64,000 nt of DNA from Lewinella sp. IMCC34183 (GTDB lineage Bacteria; Bacteroidota; Bacteroidia; Chitinophagales; Saprospiraceae): NCBI RefSeq assembly GCF_003390915.1, contig NZ_QMEM01000007.1:124001-188000 (forward strand), in the 5' to 3' direction. Both the position numbers and the translations under genes were made by a program. The notes beneath the pieces are model-generated. The model had not been told where the DNA came from and ran no database searches. It saw only the letters and a list, made by a program, of their open reading frames with translations. Below are positions 38,081-47,395 of this stretch, piece after piece (the stretch's first letter is position 1; each line of letters starts with the position of its first letter).

Positions 38081-39787
38081 ATGCGAACCCGCCTGCTCTT
38101 CGTCCTCGTCGTTGCCCTCTGCACCTGCGTCCGCGCCCAGACTGCCTTCTCCGTCCTGCTGCCGGAAAGCCTCGCCGATAGCGCCCTCGATGGCAGGCTT
38201 ATGGTGATGCTGTCCACGGACACGAGCGCCGAGCCCCGCTTCCAGATCTCCGACGGGCCGGAAACGCAGTTACTTTTCGCCCAGAACGCGGACGGTTGGC
38301 AACCCGGCAGCCGGGTGACCGTCGACGCCGCCACCGCCTACGGCTATCCCGTCGCCTCCCTGGCCGACCTGCCCAACGGGACCTATCAGGCCCAGGCCCT
38401 GCTGCACCGCTACGAAACCTTCCGGCGCGCCGACGGCCACACGGTCAAATTGCCCATGGACCGCGGCGAGGGGCAGCAATGGAACCTGGCACCCGGCAAT
38501 CTGCTGAGTACCCCGGTGCAGGTGACGATCACCGACGGGCGCGCCGGGCCGATCGAACTGACCCTTGACCACGCCATTCCGGAGATCGAGCAACCGGAGG
38601 ATACGGAGTACGTCAAGCACATTCGTATCCGCTCGGAACTCCTGAGTGAATTCTGGGGCCGCGATATGTACCTCGGCGCCCACGTGTTGCTGCCGGAAGG
38701 CTGGGCCGACCACCCCAACGTGGCGTATCCCCTGGCGATCATGCACGGCCACTTTCCGAGCGACTTCGGCGGCTGGCGCACCACCCCGCCCGACACGACG
38801 CAGCCCTGCGTCTACAGTGCCCGCTTCGGACTCGACTGCTACAACCGCACCGTGGAGCAGGAGGCATACGATTTTTACCGGCTGTGGACGGGCCCCGACT
38901 TCCCCCGCGTCATCGCCGTCGAGATCCAGCACGCCAATCCCTACTACGACGACAGCTACGCCGTCAACTCCGAGAACCTGGGGCCCTACGGGGACGCCAT
39001 CACCTACGAGCTGATCCCCGAGATCGAGCGGCGCTTCCGCGGCATCGGTGAGGGCTGGGCGCGCTTCGTCTACGGCGGCAGTACCGGCGGCTGGGAGGCG
39101 CTGGCCGTGCAGGTAAAGTACCCCGACGAATACGGCACCTGCTACGCCGCCTGCCCCGACCCCATCGACTTCCGGGCCTACACCGTCGTCAACCTCTACG
39201 AGGACGCCAACGCCTACTACCTCGACAGCCGCTTTAAGCACACCGAGCGGCCGGGCCACCGCGACAGCCTGGGCCACGTGTCGAGCAGCCTGCGCGAGAT
39301 GAACCAGCGGGAGCTGGTCCTCGGCGACCGCAGCCGCAGCGGACAGCAGTGGGATATCTGGGAGGCGGTCTACAGTCCAGTGGGGCCAGACGGCTACCCG
39401 CGGCGGATCTGGGACAAGGTCTCCGGGCAGATCGACCCTGAAGTAGCCGAATACTGGCGGGAGAACTACGACCTCACCCACATCCTCCAGCGCGACTGGG
39501 CCGAACTGGGTCCGAAGCTCCGCGGCAAGCTTAACATCTACGTGGGCGACATGGACAACTACTACCTCAACAACGCCGTCTACCTGGCCGAGGACTTCCT
39601 CCGCCGCGTCGACTTCGGCGGGGAGATCACCTACGGCGACCGCGCCGAGCACTGCTGGAACGGCGATCCCACGCAGCCCAACGCGATCAGCCGGCTGCGG
39701 TACCACCGGATGTTCATTCCGAAGTGGGCGGGTAAGGTATCGGAGCTGGCGCCGGCGGGGGCGGACCTCACTTCCTGGCGGTACTGA
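38081..39787 (+). CDS. Secreted esterase-like alpha/beta hydrolase
   Basis: 568 residues. Signal peptide MRTRLLFVLVVALCTCVRAQ (1-20). An N-terminal beta-rich domain (about 22-180) is followed by an esterase D-like alpha/beta-hydrolase domain (about 190-560). The probable nucleophile is Ser334 in FVYGGSTGGWEA; candidate acid Asp in NIYVGDMDNYYL and His in AEHCWNGDP. YPLAIMHGHFPSDFGG marks the oxyanion-side strand. It probably acts on an ester in the periplasm or outside; no substrate can be named. Monocistronic, with a CG-rich spacer before and the pgm promoter after. The dispersed 17-mer occurs within its signal-peptide coding sequence. Confidence 0.82.
   Translation: MRTRLLFVLVVALCTCVRAQTAFSVLLPESLADSALDGRLMVMLSTDTSAEPRFQISDGPETQLLFAQNADGWQPGSRVTVDAATAYGYPVASLADLPNGTYQAQALLHRYETFRRADGHTVKLPMDRGEGQQWNLAPGNLLSTPVQVTITDGRAGPIELTLDHAIPEIEQPEDTEYVKHIRIRSELLSEFWGRDMYLGAHVLLPEGWADHPNVAYPLAIMHGHFPSDFGGWRTTPPDTTQPCVYSARFGLDCYNRTVEQEAYDFYRLWTGPDFPRVIAVEIQHANPYYDDSYAVNSENLGPYGDAITYELIPEIERRFRGIGEGWARFVYGGSTGGWEALAVQVKYPDEYGTCYAACPDPIDFRAYTVVNLYEDANAYYLDSRFKHTERPGHRDSLGHVSSSLREMNQRELVLGDRSRSGQQWDIWEAVYSPVGPDGYPRRIWDKVSGQIDPEVAEYWRENYDLTHILQRDWAELGPKLRGKLNIYVGDMDNYYLNNAVYLAEDFLRRVDFGGEITYGDRAEHCWNGDPTQPNAISRLRYHRMFIPKWAGKVSELAPAGADLTSWRY
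38121..38137 (+). repeat. Dispersed 17-mer, exact copy
   Basis: GCACCTGCGTCCGCGCC, identical to the copy at 61172; here inside the coding sequence for the signal peptide of the esterase. Confidence 0.65.
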
Positions 39788-39841
39788 TCAGGTATTACCG
39801 ACGACGGCCGGCAGGGCTGGCGGCTATTGCGGTAGAAACCC

Positions 39842-39849
39842 TATTTTCG
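39842..39849 (+). promoter_or_regulatory. Putative -7 box of the phosphoglucomutase gene
   Basis: TATTTTCG, with TTG (39827-39829) upstream; the leader to ATG 39960 would be about 105 bases. Confidence 0.45.
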
Positions 39850-39903
39850 CCAACCCTGGAAGTCAGGTTACCGTACCGGGTACGCCGGGACTCACTCCGA
39901 AGC

Positions 39904-39925
39904 ATTCGTTTACGTAAGAACGAAT
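39904..39925. promoter_or_regulatory. Inverted repeat in the phosphoglucomutase leader
   Basis: ATTCGTT and AACGAAT (7-bp arms) enclose TACGTAAG, whose overlap with the arms gives the palindrome TTACGTAA. Could be an operator or an mRNA hairpin; it lies 34 bases before the ATG. Confidence 0.5.
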
Positions 39926-39959
39926 CCCAACCATCCTACTCGCTTTAAACCACGCACGC

Positions 39960-41708
39960 ATGAATCTTGACCCGAAAATAAAGAGTAAAGTAAACAACTG
40001 GCTGGAAGGCGATTACGATGAACAGACGAAATCTACCCTCCGGGAACTCGTAGCGCAGGAGAAAACGAACGAACTGACCGATGCCTTTTACAAGGACCTC
40101 GAATTCGGTACGGGCGGTCTCCGCGGCATCATGGGCGTCGGCTCCAACCGCATCAACAAGTACACCATCGGCTCGGCCACCCAGGGCCTGAGCAACTACC
40201 TGAAAAAGCAGTTTCCCGACGAGCAGATCAAGGTAGCCATCGCCCACGACAACCGGAACAACGCGGAATTCTTTGCCCAGACCGCGGCGGATATCTTCTC
40301 CGCAAACGGTATTCACGTCTATTTCTTCGAAGGCCTTCGCCCTACGCCCGAGCTCTCTTTCGCGATCCGGGAACTGGGCTGCCAAAGCGGCATTATGCTT
40401 ACTGCCTCCCACAATCCGAAGGAATACAGTGGCTATAAGGTGTACTGGTCCGACGGCGGCCAGGTAGTGACCCCCCACGACAAGGGCATCATCGCCGAGG
40501 TAAATGCCATCCAGTCGAACGACGCCATCAAGTTTGAAGGGAATCCCGGGTTGATCGAAAGTATCGGCGAGAAGATCGATAAGCTGTTTATAGAAAGCGT
40601 CCTGGCGGCGAGCATCAATCCCGGGGTGGTCAAGCAGGAGAAGGACCTGAAAATCGTCTATTCGCCCATCCACGGCGCCGGTGTCGACCTGGTGCCCCGG
40701 GCGCTGAAGGAGCTGGGCTTCACCAACGTAAGCCTGGTCAAGGAGCAATTGGTCACGAGCGGTGATTTCCCGACAGTGGTTTACCCCAATCCGGAAGAGA
40801 AGGAGGCCCTTACCCTGGCCCTGAAACTAGCCAAGGAAAAGGACGCCGATCTCGTGATGGCCACCGATCCCGACGCCGACCGGGTAGGCATTGCCGTAAA
40901 GAACAACGAGGGCGAGCACGTACTCCTCAACGGAAACCAGACCGGTACCCTCATCTTCAATTACCTGATCGGGCAGTGGAAGGAGCAGGGAAAACTTGAC
41001 GGTAACGAGTACATCGCCAAGACCATCGTAACGACCAACCTCATCGACGAGATCGCCGAGGCCAACGGGGTAACCTGCTACAACCTGCTGACCGGCTTCA
41101 AGTACATCGGTGCCCTCATGACCAAACTCGAAGGAAAGGAGACCTACATCGCGGGGGCCGAGGAAAGCTACGGCTACCTGATCGGCGACCACGTACGCGA
41201 CAAGGACGCGGTAGTGGCCTGTAACATCATCGCCGAGATGGCGGCTTACTACAAGCACGAGGGCAAAACCCTCTACCAGACCCTCCAGGAGATCTACGTC
41301 AAGTACGGATTCTACAAGGAAGAACTGATCTCACTGACGAAGGGCGGCAAAAAGGGAGCCGAGGAAATCAGCGAGCTGATGCAGGGCTACCGGGAAAATC
41401 CCCCGCAGGAGCTCGGCGGCAAGAAAATCGTCCGGGTCAAGGACTACCAGACTTCCAAGGCCTACTCCTTCGACGGGAAAGCGGAAACCACCATTGACCT
41501 GCCCAAGTCGAACGTGATGCAATTCCTTACCGAGGAAGGCTACGTCATCACCGCCCGGCCGTCGGGCACCGAGCCGAAGATCAAGTACTACATCAGCGTC
41601 AATACGGAACTGGACAGTGTGGACAACTTCGTCGCCAAGGACGCCGAACTGAATGCTTTGATCGACGATCTCAGCAAGAGCCTGCTGGGGTCTGACGACC
41701 CGGGCTAA
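39960..41708 (+). CDS. Phosphoglucomutase/phosphomannomutase (alpha-D-phosphohexomutase)
   Basis: 582 residues, the long (PGM2/PgcA-like) form of the phosphohexomutase superfamily. Active-site Ser150 in LTASHNPKEYSGYK, metal-binding DPDADR (303-308), sugar-binding loop AGAEESYGYL and phosphate-binding loop RPSGTEPKIKYY are all intact, and the N-terminal FGTGGLRGIMGVGSNRIN is typical. Converts hexose 1-phosphate and 6-phosphate, linking glycogen or cell-wall sugar nucleotides to glycolysis; cytoplasmic. Less extreme codon use than its neighbours (more AAG/AAA, GAA) fits a highly expressed housekeeping gene. It ends before a strong hairpin terminator. Confidence 0.96.
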   Translation: MNLDPKIKSKVNNWLEGDYDEQTKSTLRELVAQEKTNELTDAFYKDLEFGTGGLRGIMGVGSNRINKYTIGSATQGLSNYLKKQFPDEQIKVAIAHDNRNNAEFFAQTAADIFSANGIHVYFFEGLRPTPELSFAIRELGCQSGIMLTASHNPKEYSGYKVYWSDGGQVVTPHDKGIIAEVNAIQSNDAIKFEGNPGLIESIGEKIDKLFIESVLAASINPGVVKQEKDLKIVYSPIHGAGVDLVPRALKELGFTNVSLVKEQLVTSGDFPTVVYPNPEEKEALTLALKLAKEKDADLVMATDPDADRVGIAVKNNEGEHVLLNGNQTGTLIFNYLIGQWKEQGKLDGNEYIAKTIVTTNLIDEIAEANGVTCYNLLTGFKYIGALMTKLEGKETYIAGAEESYGYLIGDHVRDKDAVVACNIIAEMAAYYKHEGKTLYQTLQEIYVKYGFYKEELISLTKGGKKGAEEISELMQGYRENPPQELGGKKIVRVKDYQTSKAYSFDGKAETTIDLPKSNVMQFLTEEGYVITARPSGTEPKIKYYISVNTELDSVDNFVAKDAELNALIDDLSKSLLGSDDPG

Positions 41709-41732
41709 AGGAAGGCGTAACCGCTAAAAGAG

Positions 41733-41770
41733 AGAAGGGGTCCCGTGGCAAACGCCGCGGGACCCCTTCT
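41733..41770. terminator. Bidirectional hairpin terminator (pgm / spt-like)
   Basis: A 13-bp perfect stem (AGAAGGGGTCCCG at 41733-41745 with CGGGACCCCTTCT at 41758-41770) and a 12-base loop in the 83-bp gap between convergent genes. Confidence 0.8.
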
Positions 41771-41791
41771 TCGTAGGTCGAAATTGCTGAC

Positions 41792-43057
41792 TTACACCAC
41801 GTTGATCTCCCCGGCCCGGAACATCTCCCCCATCTTGTCATACGTACCGTCCTCCAGCTTGGAGCGGACGGCCTTGAAGGCGTCGATGGTGGTCTGGATG
41901 TCCTCCTCCGAGTGCTCGGCGGTGGGGATGAGGCGCAGGATCAGCTGGCCCTTCGGGATGACGGGCGGCAGCACCACGGAGCAGAAGATGCCGTAGGTCT
42001 CGCGCATGTCATAGATCAGCGCGCCGGCCTCGTAGGGCGAGCCCTTCATGAAGACGGGCGTCACGCAGGCACCGGTGTTGCCGATGTCGAAGCCGGCCTC
42101 GCGGAGGCCGTTCTGCAGGTGGTGGACGTTCTTCCACAGTTTCTCGCGCAGTTCGGGCTGCTCACGCAGGAGCTTGAGGCGGGCCAGGGCACCCTTCACC
42201 ATCGGCATGCAGAGGCTCTTGGCGAAGACCTGGCTGCGCAGGTTGTAGCGCATGAACTCGATGATGTCACGGTCGGCGCTCACGAAGGCGCCGAAGCCGG
42301 ACATGGCTTTGGCGAAGGTCGAGAAGTAGACGTCGATCTGGTCCTGTACGCCCTGCTCCTCGCCGGCGCCGGCGCCGGTGGCGCCCATGGTACCGAAGCC
42401 GTGGGCGTCGTCGACCAGCAGGCGGAAGCCGTACTTCTCCTTGTACTGGCAGATCTCCTTCAGGATGCCCTGCTCGCCGCGCATACCGAAGACACCCTCG
42501 GTGATGACGAGGATGCCGGAATTGCGCTTCTCCGCCTCCTTCTTGGCCTGCTCCATGCGGACCAGGAAGTGGTCGATATCGTTGTGGGTGAAGGCGTACT
42601 TGGGGCCCAGGTGCATCCGGATACCGTCCATGATGCAGGCGTGGTCGTCGCGGTCGTAGACCACCACGTCGTGGCGGGTCAGCAGCGCGTCGACGATCGA
42701 CATGATGCCCTGGTAGCCAAAGTTGAGCAGCAGCGCCGCTTCCTTCTGGGTAAACTCGGCGAGCTCCTCCTCCAGCTGGATGTGGGCGTCGGTCTCGCCG
42801 CTCATGATACGCGCACCCATTGGGTAGGCCATGCCGTACTCGGCGGCGGCCTCGGCGTCGGCCTTGCGTACGTCGGGGTGGTTGGTGATGCCGAGGTAGG
42901 AGTTGATGCTCCAGATGATGCACTCCTTGCCGCGGAAGGTCATACGGGGACCCAGCTCACCTTCCAGTTTGGGGAAGGAGAAGTAGCCGTGGGCCACGTC
43001 CTGGTACTGGCCAAGGGGGCCCTTGAATTCGCGGAACTTGTCGAAAAGATCTTTCAT
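41792..43057 (-). CDS. PLP-dependent alpha-oxoamine synthase, probably serine palmitoyltransferase
   Basis: 421 residues. Alpha-oxoamine synthase fold: NSYLGITNHPDV near the N-terminus, GARIMSGETDAHIQLEEELA, the cofactor-contacting VDDAHGFGTMG and the Schiff-base Lys250 in FSTFAKAMSGFGAFVS. The N-terminal YFSFPKLEGELGPRMTFRGK and the STFAKAMSGFGAF form of the lysine loop look like the Bacteroidota serine palmitoyltransferase group, which makes 3-ketosphinganine for sphingolipids, rather than KBL or BioF. These paralogues are close, so KBL-like activity remains possible. Cytoplasmic or membrane-associated. A perfect TATCTTTG box lies 19 bases upstream of the ATG. Confidence 0.85.
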   Translation of the reverse strand: MKDLFDKFREFKGPLGQYQDVAHGYFSFPKLEGELGPRMTFRGKECIIWSINSYLGITNHPDVRKADAEAAAEYGMAYPMGARIMSGETDAHIQLEEELAEFTQKEAALLLNFGYQGIMSIVDALLTRHDVVVYDRDDHACIMDGIRMHLGPKYAFTHNDIDHFLVRMEQAKKEAEKRNSGILVITEGVFGMRGEQGILKEICQYKEKYGFRLLVDDAHGFGTMGATGAGAGEEQGVQDQIDVYFSTFAKAMSGFGAFVSADRDIIEFMRYNLRSQVFAKSLCMPMVKGALARLKLLREQPELREKLWKNVHHLQNGLREAGFDIGNTGACVTPVFMKGSPYEAGALIYDMRETYGIFCSVVLPPVIPKGQLILRLIPTAEHSEEDIQTTIDAFKAVRSKLEDGTYDKMGEMFRAGEINVV

Positions 43058-43076
43058 GGTGGCGAGTTTCGGGGGG

Positions 43077-43084
43077 CAAAGATA
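43077..43084 (-). promoter_or_regulatory. -7 box of the serine palmitoyltransferase-like gene
   Basis: TATCTTTG on the minus strand, an exact match to TAnnTTTG, 19 bases before the ATG. Confidence 0.7.
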
Positions 43085-43239
43085 CGGTACTTCTCATTTG
43101 GTGCGGTAGCGCACTCTTTTCTGCTATCCGGGAAATTTCCGACGCTACGCAATCGATTTTCCAGCAATCAGAGTGACAAAAAATAAAGGTCAAAACGACA
43201 ATTTTTAATTTACGCGCCGTATTTTCCCTATCGTTGTCA

Positions 43240-43268
43240 GGTCACCTGTACCGTTGTACATGGTTACC
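43240..43268. promoter_or_regulatory. Inverted repeat upstream of the PUL2 HTCS gene
   Basis: GGTCACCTGTAC and GTACATGGTTACC pair over about eleven positions with one bulge around a CGTT loop. It lies in the 327-bp divergent gap (43058-43384) that otherwise holds an AT-rich stretch (43175-43235) with TATTTTCC and no credible gene. Confidence 0.5.
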
Positions 43269-43384
43269 AGGCGATTTAACCCGCTTTTATACACTCACCG
43301 CAACATGTTTTACGCCGCCCTGCCGCCAGCCTTAGTTGTCCCCCGTTGCCGTCCGTGTTTGCTCGCCGGTGTCAGCTTCGGGGC

Positions 43385-46300
43385 ATGAACGTAAGCCACT
43401 CCCTCCTTACCGTCGTAGTGTACCTGTGTCTGCAGACTGCCCTCAGCGGTCAGGACCTCTTTACGCAACGCCGCTTCCACCGGCTTGCGGGTGAGCAGGG
43501 CTTTCCCACCATTCCGGTGTCCGACTTCCTGCAGGACAGCCTGGGGCAAATTTGGGTGGGCACCACCGAGGGGGTCTACCGGTACCAGGGAGACGAATTT
43601 GAAAGCTTCGCCCGCGGACAGGGAGGCAACCGGTACCTGCCGAATACCTTCGTTGACGATCTCTACCTGGATGCCGAAAACCAGGTCTGGATCATCACCG
43701 ATGGCGGAGTAAGTTACTACAGCTACGCCACCGACCGCATCGTGGAATATCGCCCGGACGAGCTTACCGGCAGCATCAGTTCGATGGCCGTAAGCGCTAC
43801 GGGTACCCGGTACTTTGCTACCTACAAGAATGGTATCCTCAAAGTGGAGGGGGACAGCCTGTCGCTCCTACAGCTCTTTTCCGCGGGCGACAGCCGCGGC
43901 GGCGGGCAGCAGCCCATCTACGACATCGTAATTGCCGGTCGCTACCTCTGGGGGTCGCTGGGAAACCTAGGGGTCTTACGCTACGACCTGGAAGACGGGG
44001 AAACGGATTACCTGAGTGCTGAGGCCATCTGCGGGGAATCTTCCCTGGCCGTCCTCGACCTCTACGTGGTAGACGAAGACAGCGCCTGGATCGCCACGAG
44101 CAAAGGGGTGTATCACCTCGCCTTCGACGGCAGCGGCGGCAAGCGGGTCGACGCAAGTGTCAACCGGCTCCTTCCGCCCGACGGTTACCTGGCGGTAATT
44201 CCGGACGCCAATGGTGAACTCTGGATCGGTTCCCGGGCGAACGGCCTGTTTCAAGTGACCGACACCGGCGAGGGTTACCGGCTGGTGAACCACTTCCCTT
44301 CGAGTGAGGACGTATACGGTCCGTCGGACCATACGGTGAGTAACCTATTTCAGGACCGCAACCGCCAAATCTGGGTAGGCACCCACCGGGGAGGAGTCAA
44401 CGTCTTCGACCCGGCCGGAGAAACCGTGCGCACCATCATCGAACGCTCCGTTCTCGCCGCCAATTCGCTGAATTACCCGATCGCCTGGGGACTGGAAACC
44501 GCCAGCACCACCGACCTTTGGGTAGGGACCGACGGCGGGGGGCTGAGCCGGCTGGACGTGAGTACCGGTCGGGTGACCAACAACGCGATACCGGAACTTG
44601 ACGGCCAGGCCATACTCTGTATCACCAATACGTCTACCGGCCTCTGGTTCGGCACCTACAGCGCGGGACTCTTTCACCGCGATACCGTAAGGGGAACGAC
44701 CCGGCAATACGCCGTAGGATCTGCAGGATCGGAGCTGGTGGTGAACGACATCCGCTGCATTTTCGAGGCACCCGACCGAACGGTGTATTTCGGCACCAAC
44801 CGCGGGGGCCTCTACCGCTACGATGCCCCTACCGAAACCGTTCGCCGGGTGGATGCCATCACCGACATTGATATTCGCGCCATCCGGTCGGGCGACGGCG
44901 GTGTCCTGTGGATGGGCACCTACGGGGAGGGGCTCCTGAAATTCAACCCGGCAGCGAACCGCCTGGAAGAGTCGCCGTGGAGCCGGGACCCCGCCCACCG
45001 GGACGACGTGATCCACGATTTGCTGCAGCGGGGCGATACCCTCTGGGTAGCTTCCCGCAACCACGGGGTGGTCCCCTTCAATACCCGTACCGGTACTTTC
45101 CTACCTGACCCCGTCCTGGCCCGGATGAGCGACCGATCCATTTCCGCCGTAACGATGGACGGGGCGCACAACCTCTGGATCACCACCAACCAAAACGTCA
45201 TCCACTACGACAGGTCCACCAACCGCCTGCAATCGTTCGGGACCGAGGACGGTATCCTGGAAGGGCCCCACAATTTCGGCTCCGCGATCTACGTGCCCGG
45301 GCTGGATTACGTGGCCATTGGCGGGATGAACGGACTCAGCCTCTTCCCGCCCGGCCCACTAGCGGAGCCGCCCGCCGTGCGGCCCATCATCATCAACCAG
45401 CTCACCGTGCTGGGCGAGGCGGTGTACCCGGATAGCTCCGGAATATTGCCGGAGGGAGAAAGCATCTATACCGCCGGGGAGGTCCGGCTGACCCATAACC
45501 AGGACATCTTTTCCCTCCGGTTCTCCCGCCCCGGATATACGCGCACCAACTTTAGCGGTATCGAATACCGCCTGGCGGGCTACGAGGATGACTGGCAGCT
45601 GGCCGGGCCGCTGAATACCGCCGTCTACCGCAAGGTACCGCCGGGCCGCTACGTATTTCAGGTACGGCGGGCGGGCGGCGGCGCGGAACGGCGGTTGCCC
45701 ATTATTATCAGTCCGCCCCTGTGGAAGACGTGGCCGGCCTACCTGCTCTACACCGCCCTGATTCTGCTGGTCGGCTGGCGGCTGATCCGCGCCAATAACA
45801 ACCGCATTGCCCTCCGCCAAAAACTGCAGTACGAACAGGAGACGAGCCAGCGAGAGCGGGAGCTCGCGGACGAGAAACTCCGCTTCTACACCAACTTCTC
45901 CCACGAGCTCAAGACCCCCCTTACCCTGATTCGTGGCCCGGTCCAGGATTTACTGCTGCTCGCGGACGACCCCACGGAGCGCCAACTGCTCCAGCTCGTG
46001 CGCAGGAATACGGATATTCTTACGAAGTTCATCGAGCGCATGCTCCAGTTCCGTCGCACGGAACTCAACAAAATGCCGCTGAACGCGGAAAAGCTCGACC
46101 TAGGCAGGGTGGGCCGGGAAGCCGTCGACCGATTCCGCTACCTGGCCGCCGACCGCGAAGTGACCCTTACGCTAACCTGTGCGGGCGACCTGCACGTCTG
46201 GGCCGACCGCGAACAACTACAGATCGTTATCGACAACCTCCTGTCCAACGCGCTCAAATTTACCCCGCGGACGCAGGGGGTGGAGATCATATTGCAAGAA

Positions 46301-47395
46301 GCGGAGACCGAGGTCGTGGTAGCGATCAGCGACCGGGGAGTGGGAATCGCCGCCGAAGAGATCGAGAATATCTTTCAGCCCTTCTTCCAGGCCAGCAATT
46401 CGGTGGCCACGGGCGGCACGGGCATCGGCCTTTCCCTGTCAAAGAGCTTCGTCGAACTCCACGAGGGAACGATTTCGGTCCGGAGCGAAGCGGGCCACGG
46501 CACCACCTTCACCTTCCGGCTCCCGCGGGGCAGGGCGCACCTGGAACGCCTCCCCTACGTACGCTTCGTGGAATCACGCCCGGAGATAGCAGACGCCGAA
46601 GCGCAGGTGCCAAGGGATGCTCCCGGCAAAGTAACCCTAGATGGTAGCGAACCCCTGCTCCTCGTAATCGACGACCAGGTGGACATCTGCGACTACCTGG
46701 CGGGGCTCTTCTCCCCCGATTTCGAAGTGCTGACGGCCCACAACGGAGCCTCCGGCTACGCCCTGGCCGTGGCCAACGCTCCGGACATCATCATCTCGGA
46801 CGTCATGATGCCCGGGATGGATGGTCGGGAGTTCTGCACCCGCATCAAGACCCAGCCTTCTACCAGCCACATTCCGGTGATTATGCTCACGGCACTAGAC
46901 TCCCAGGCCAACGAGATAGAGGGCTACGAGGTCGGCGCCGATGCCTACCTGACCAAGCCATTCGACCCGGATGTCCTGCGGGCCCGGGTACACAACCTGC
47001 TCGCCAACCGCGCCCGGTTGCAACCCCCCGGGGAAGAGGACGACTGCCTGGAAGACCGGGAACGGGAGCACCCCCGTGAAGCGGCCTTCCTGCGGGAGGC
47101 GGAGGCCAAACTGCTGGAACTGACCGAGCAGTCCGCTTTCTCCGTGCCGGACCTGTGCCGGGAACTGGGCATGAGCCAGAGCGTGCTCTACCGTAAGCTC
47201 AAACTGCTTACCGATGAGTCCATTCAGGCCTTTGCCAAACGGGTGCGCCTGCAGGCGGCCGCGCGCCAGCTGATCGACACCGACCGCACCATCACCGAGA
47301 TCGCCTACACCTACGGCTTCACCGACCTGAAGTACTTCCGGAAATGCTTCCGGGACCGGTTCGAAACCACCCCCTCCAGCTACCGGAAACGGTGA
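43385..47395 (+). CDS. Hybrid two-component system sensor/regulator (HTCS) of PUL2
   Basis: 1,336 residues from ATG 43385 (MNVSHSLLTVVVYLCLQTAL, a signal peptide); the open frame starts 13 codons earlier. Propeller blades fill about 25-680 (QIWVGTTEGVYRY, QIWVGTHRGGVNVFD), then a Y_Y_Y domain (about 695-765), a membrane helix about 780-800 (LLYTALILLVGWRLI), HisKA with His840 in TNFSHELKTPL, HATPase with NALKFTP and GTGIGLSL, a receiver with Asp1139 in IIISDVMMPGMDG and the lysine in YLTKPF, and an AraC-type HTH (about 1235-1336). It should sense the PUL2 glycan and activate the downstream susC operon, which begins 551 bases later on the same strand. Confidence 0.95.
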   Translation: MNVSHSLLTVVVYLCLQTALSGQDLFTQRRFHRLAGEQGFPTIPVSDFLQDSLGQIWVGTTEGVYRYQGDEFESFARGQGGNRYLPNTFVDDLYLDAENQVWIITDGGVSYYSYATDRIVEYRPDELTGSISSMAVSATGTRYFATYKNGILKVEGDSLSLLQLFSAGDSRGGGQQPIYDIVIAGRYLWGSLGNLGVLRYDLEDGETDYLSAEAICGESSLAVLDLYVVDEDSAWIATSKGVYHLAFDGSGGKRVDASVNRLLPPDGYLAVIPDANGELWIGSRANGLFQVTDTGEGYRLVNHFPSSEDVYGPSDHTVSNLFQDRNRQIWVGTHRGGVNVFDPAGETVRTIIERSVLAANSLNYPIAWGLETASTTDLWVGTDGGGLSRLDVSTGRVTNNAIPELDGQAILCITNTSTGLWFGTYSAGLFHRDTVRGTTRQYAVGSAGSELVVNDIRCIFEAPDRTVYFGTNRGGLYRYDAPTETVRRVDAITDIDIRAIRSGDGGVLWMGTYGEGLLKFNPAANRLEESPWSRDPAHRDDVIHDLLQRGDTLWVASRNHGVVPFNTRTGTFLPDPVLARMSDRSISAVTMDGAHNLWITTNQNVIHYDRSTNRLQSFGTEDGILEGPHNFGSAIYVPGLDYVAIGGMNGLSLFPPGPLAEPPAVRPIIINQLTVLGEAVYPDSSGILPEGESIYTAGEVRLTHNQDIFSLRFSRPGYTRTNFSGIEYRLAGYEDDWQLAGPLNTAVYRKVPPGRYVFQVRRAGGGAERRLPIIISPPLWKTWPAYLLYTALILLVGWRLIRANNNRIALRQKLQYEQETSQRERELADEKLRFYTNFSHELKTPLTLIRGPVQDLLLLADDPTERQLLQLVRRNTDILTKFIERMLQFRRTELNKMPLNAEKLDLGRVGREAVDRFRYLAADREVTLTLTCAGDLHVWADREQLQIVIDNLLSNALKFTPRTQGVEIILQEAETEVVVAISDRGVGIAAEEIENIFQPFFQASNSVATGGTGIGLSLSKSFVELHEGTISVRSEAGHGTTFTFRLPRGRAHLERLPYVRFVESRPEIADAEAQVPRDAPGKVTLDGSEPLLLVIDDQVDICDYLAGLFSPDFEVLTAHNGASGYALAVANAPDIIISDVMMPGMDGREFCTRIKTQPSTSHIPVIMLTALDSQANEIEGYEVGADAYLTKPFDPDVLRARVHNLLANRARLQPPGEEDDCLEDREREHPREAAFLREAEAKLLELTEQSAFSVPDLCRELGMSQSVLYRKLKLLTDESIQAFAKRVRLQAAARQLIDTDRTITEIAYTYGFTDLKYFRKCFRDRFETTPSSYRKR

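Noticed and set aside
38270-39706. Minus-strand open frame of 478 codons
   Set aside because: Shadow of the esterase gene; no recognisable protein character.
41792-43057. Glycine C-acetyltransferase (KBL) as the first choice
   Set aside because: Lysine-loop and N-terminal sequence resemble the serine palmitoyltransferase group more; KBL is kept as an alternative.
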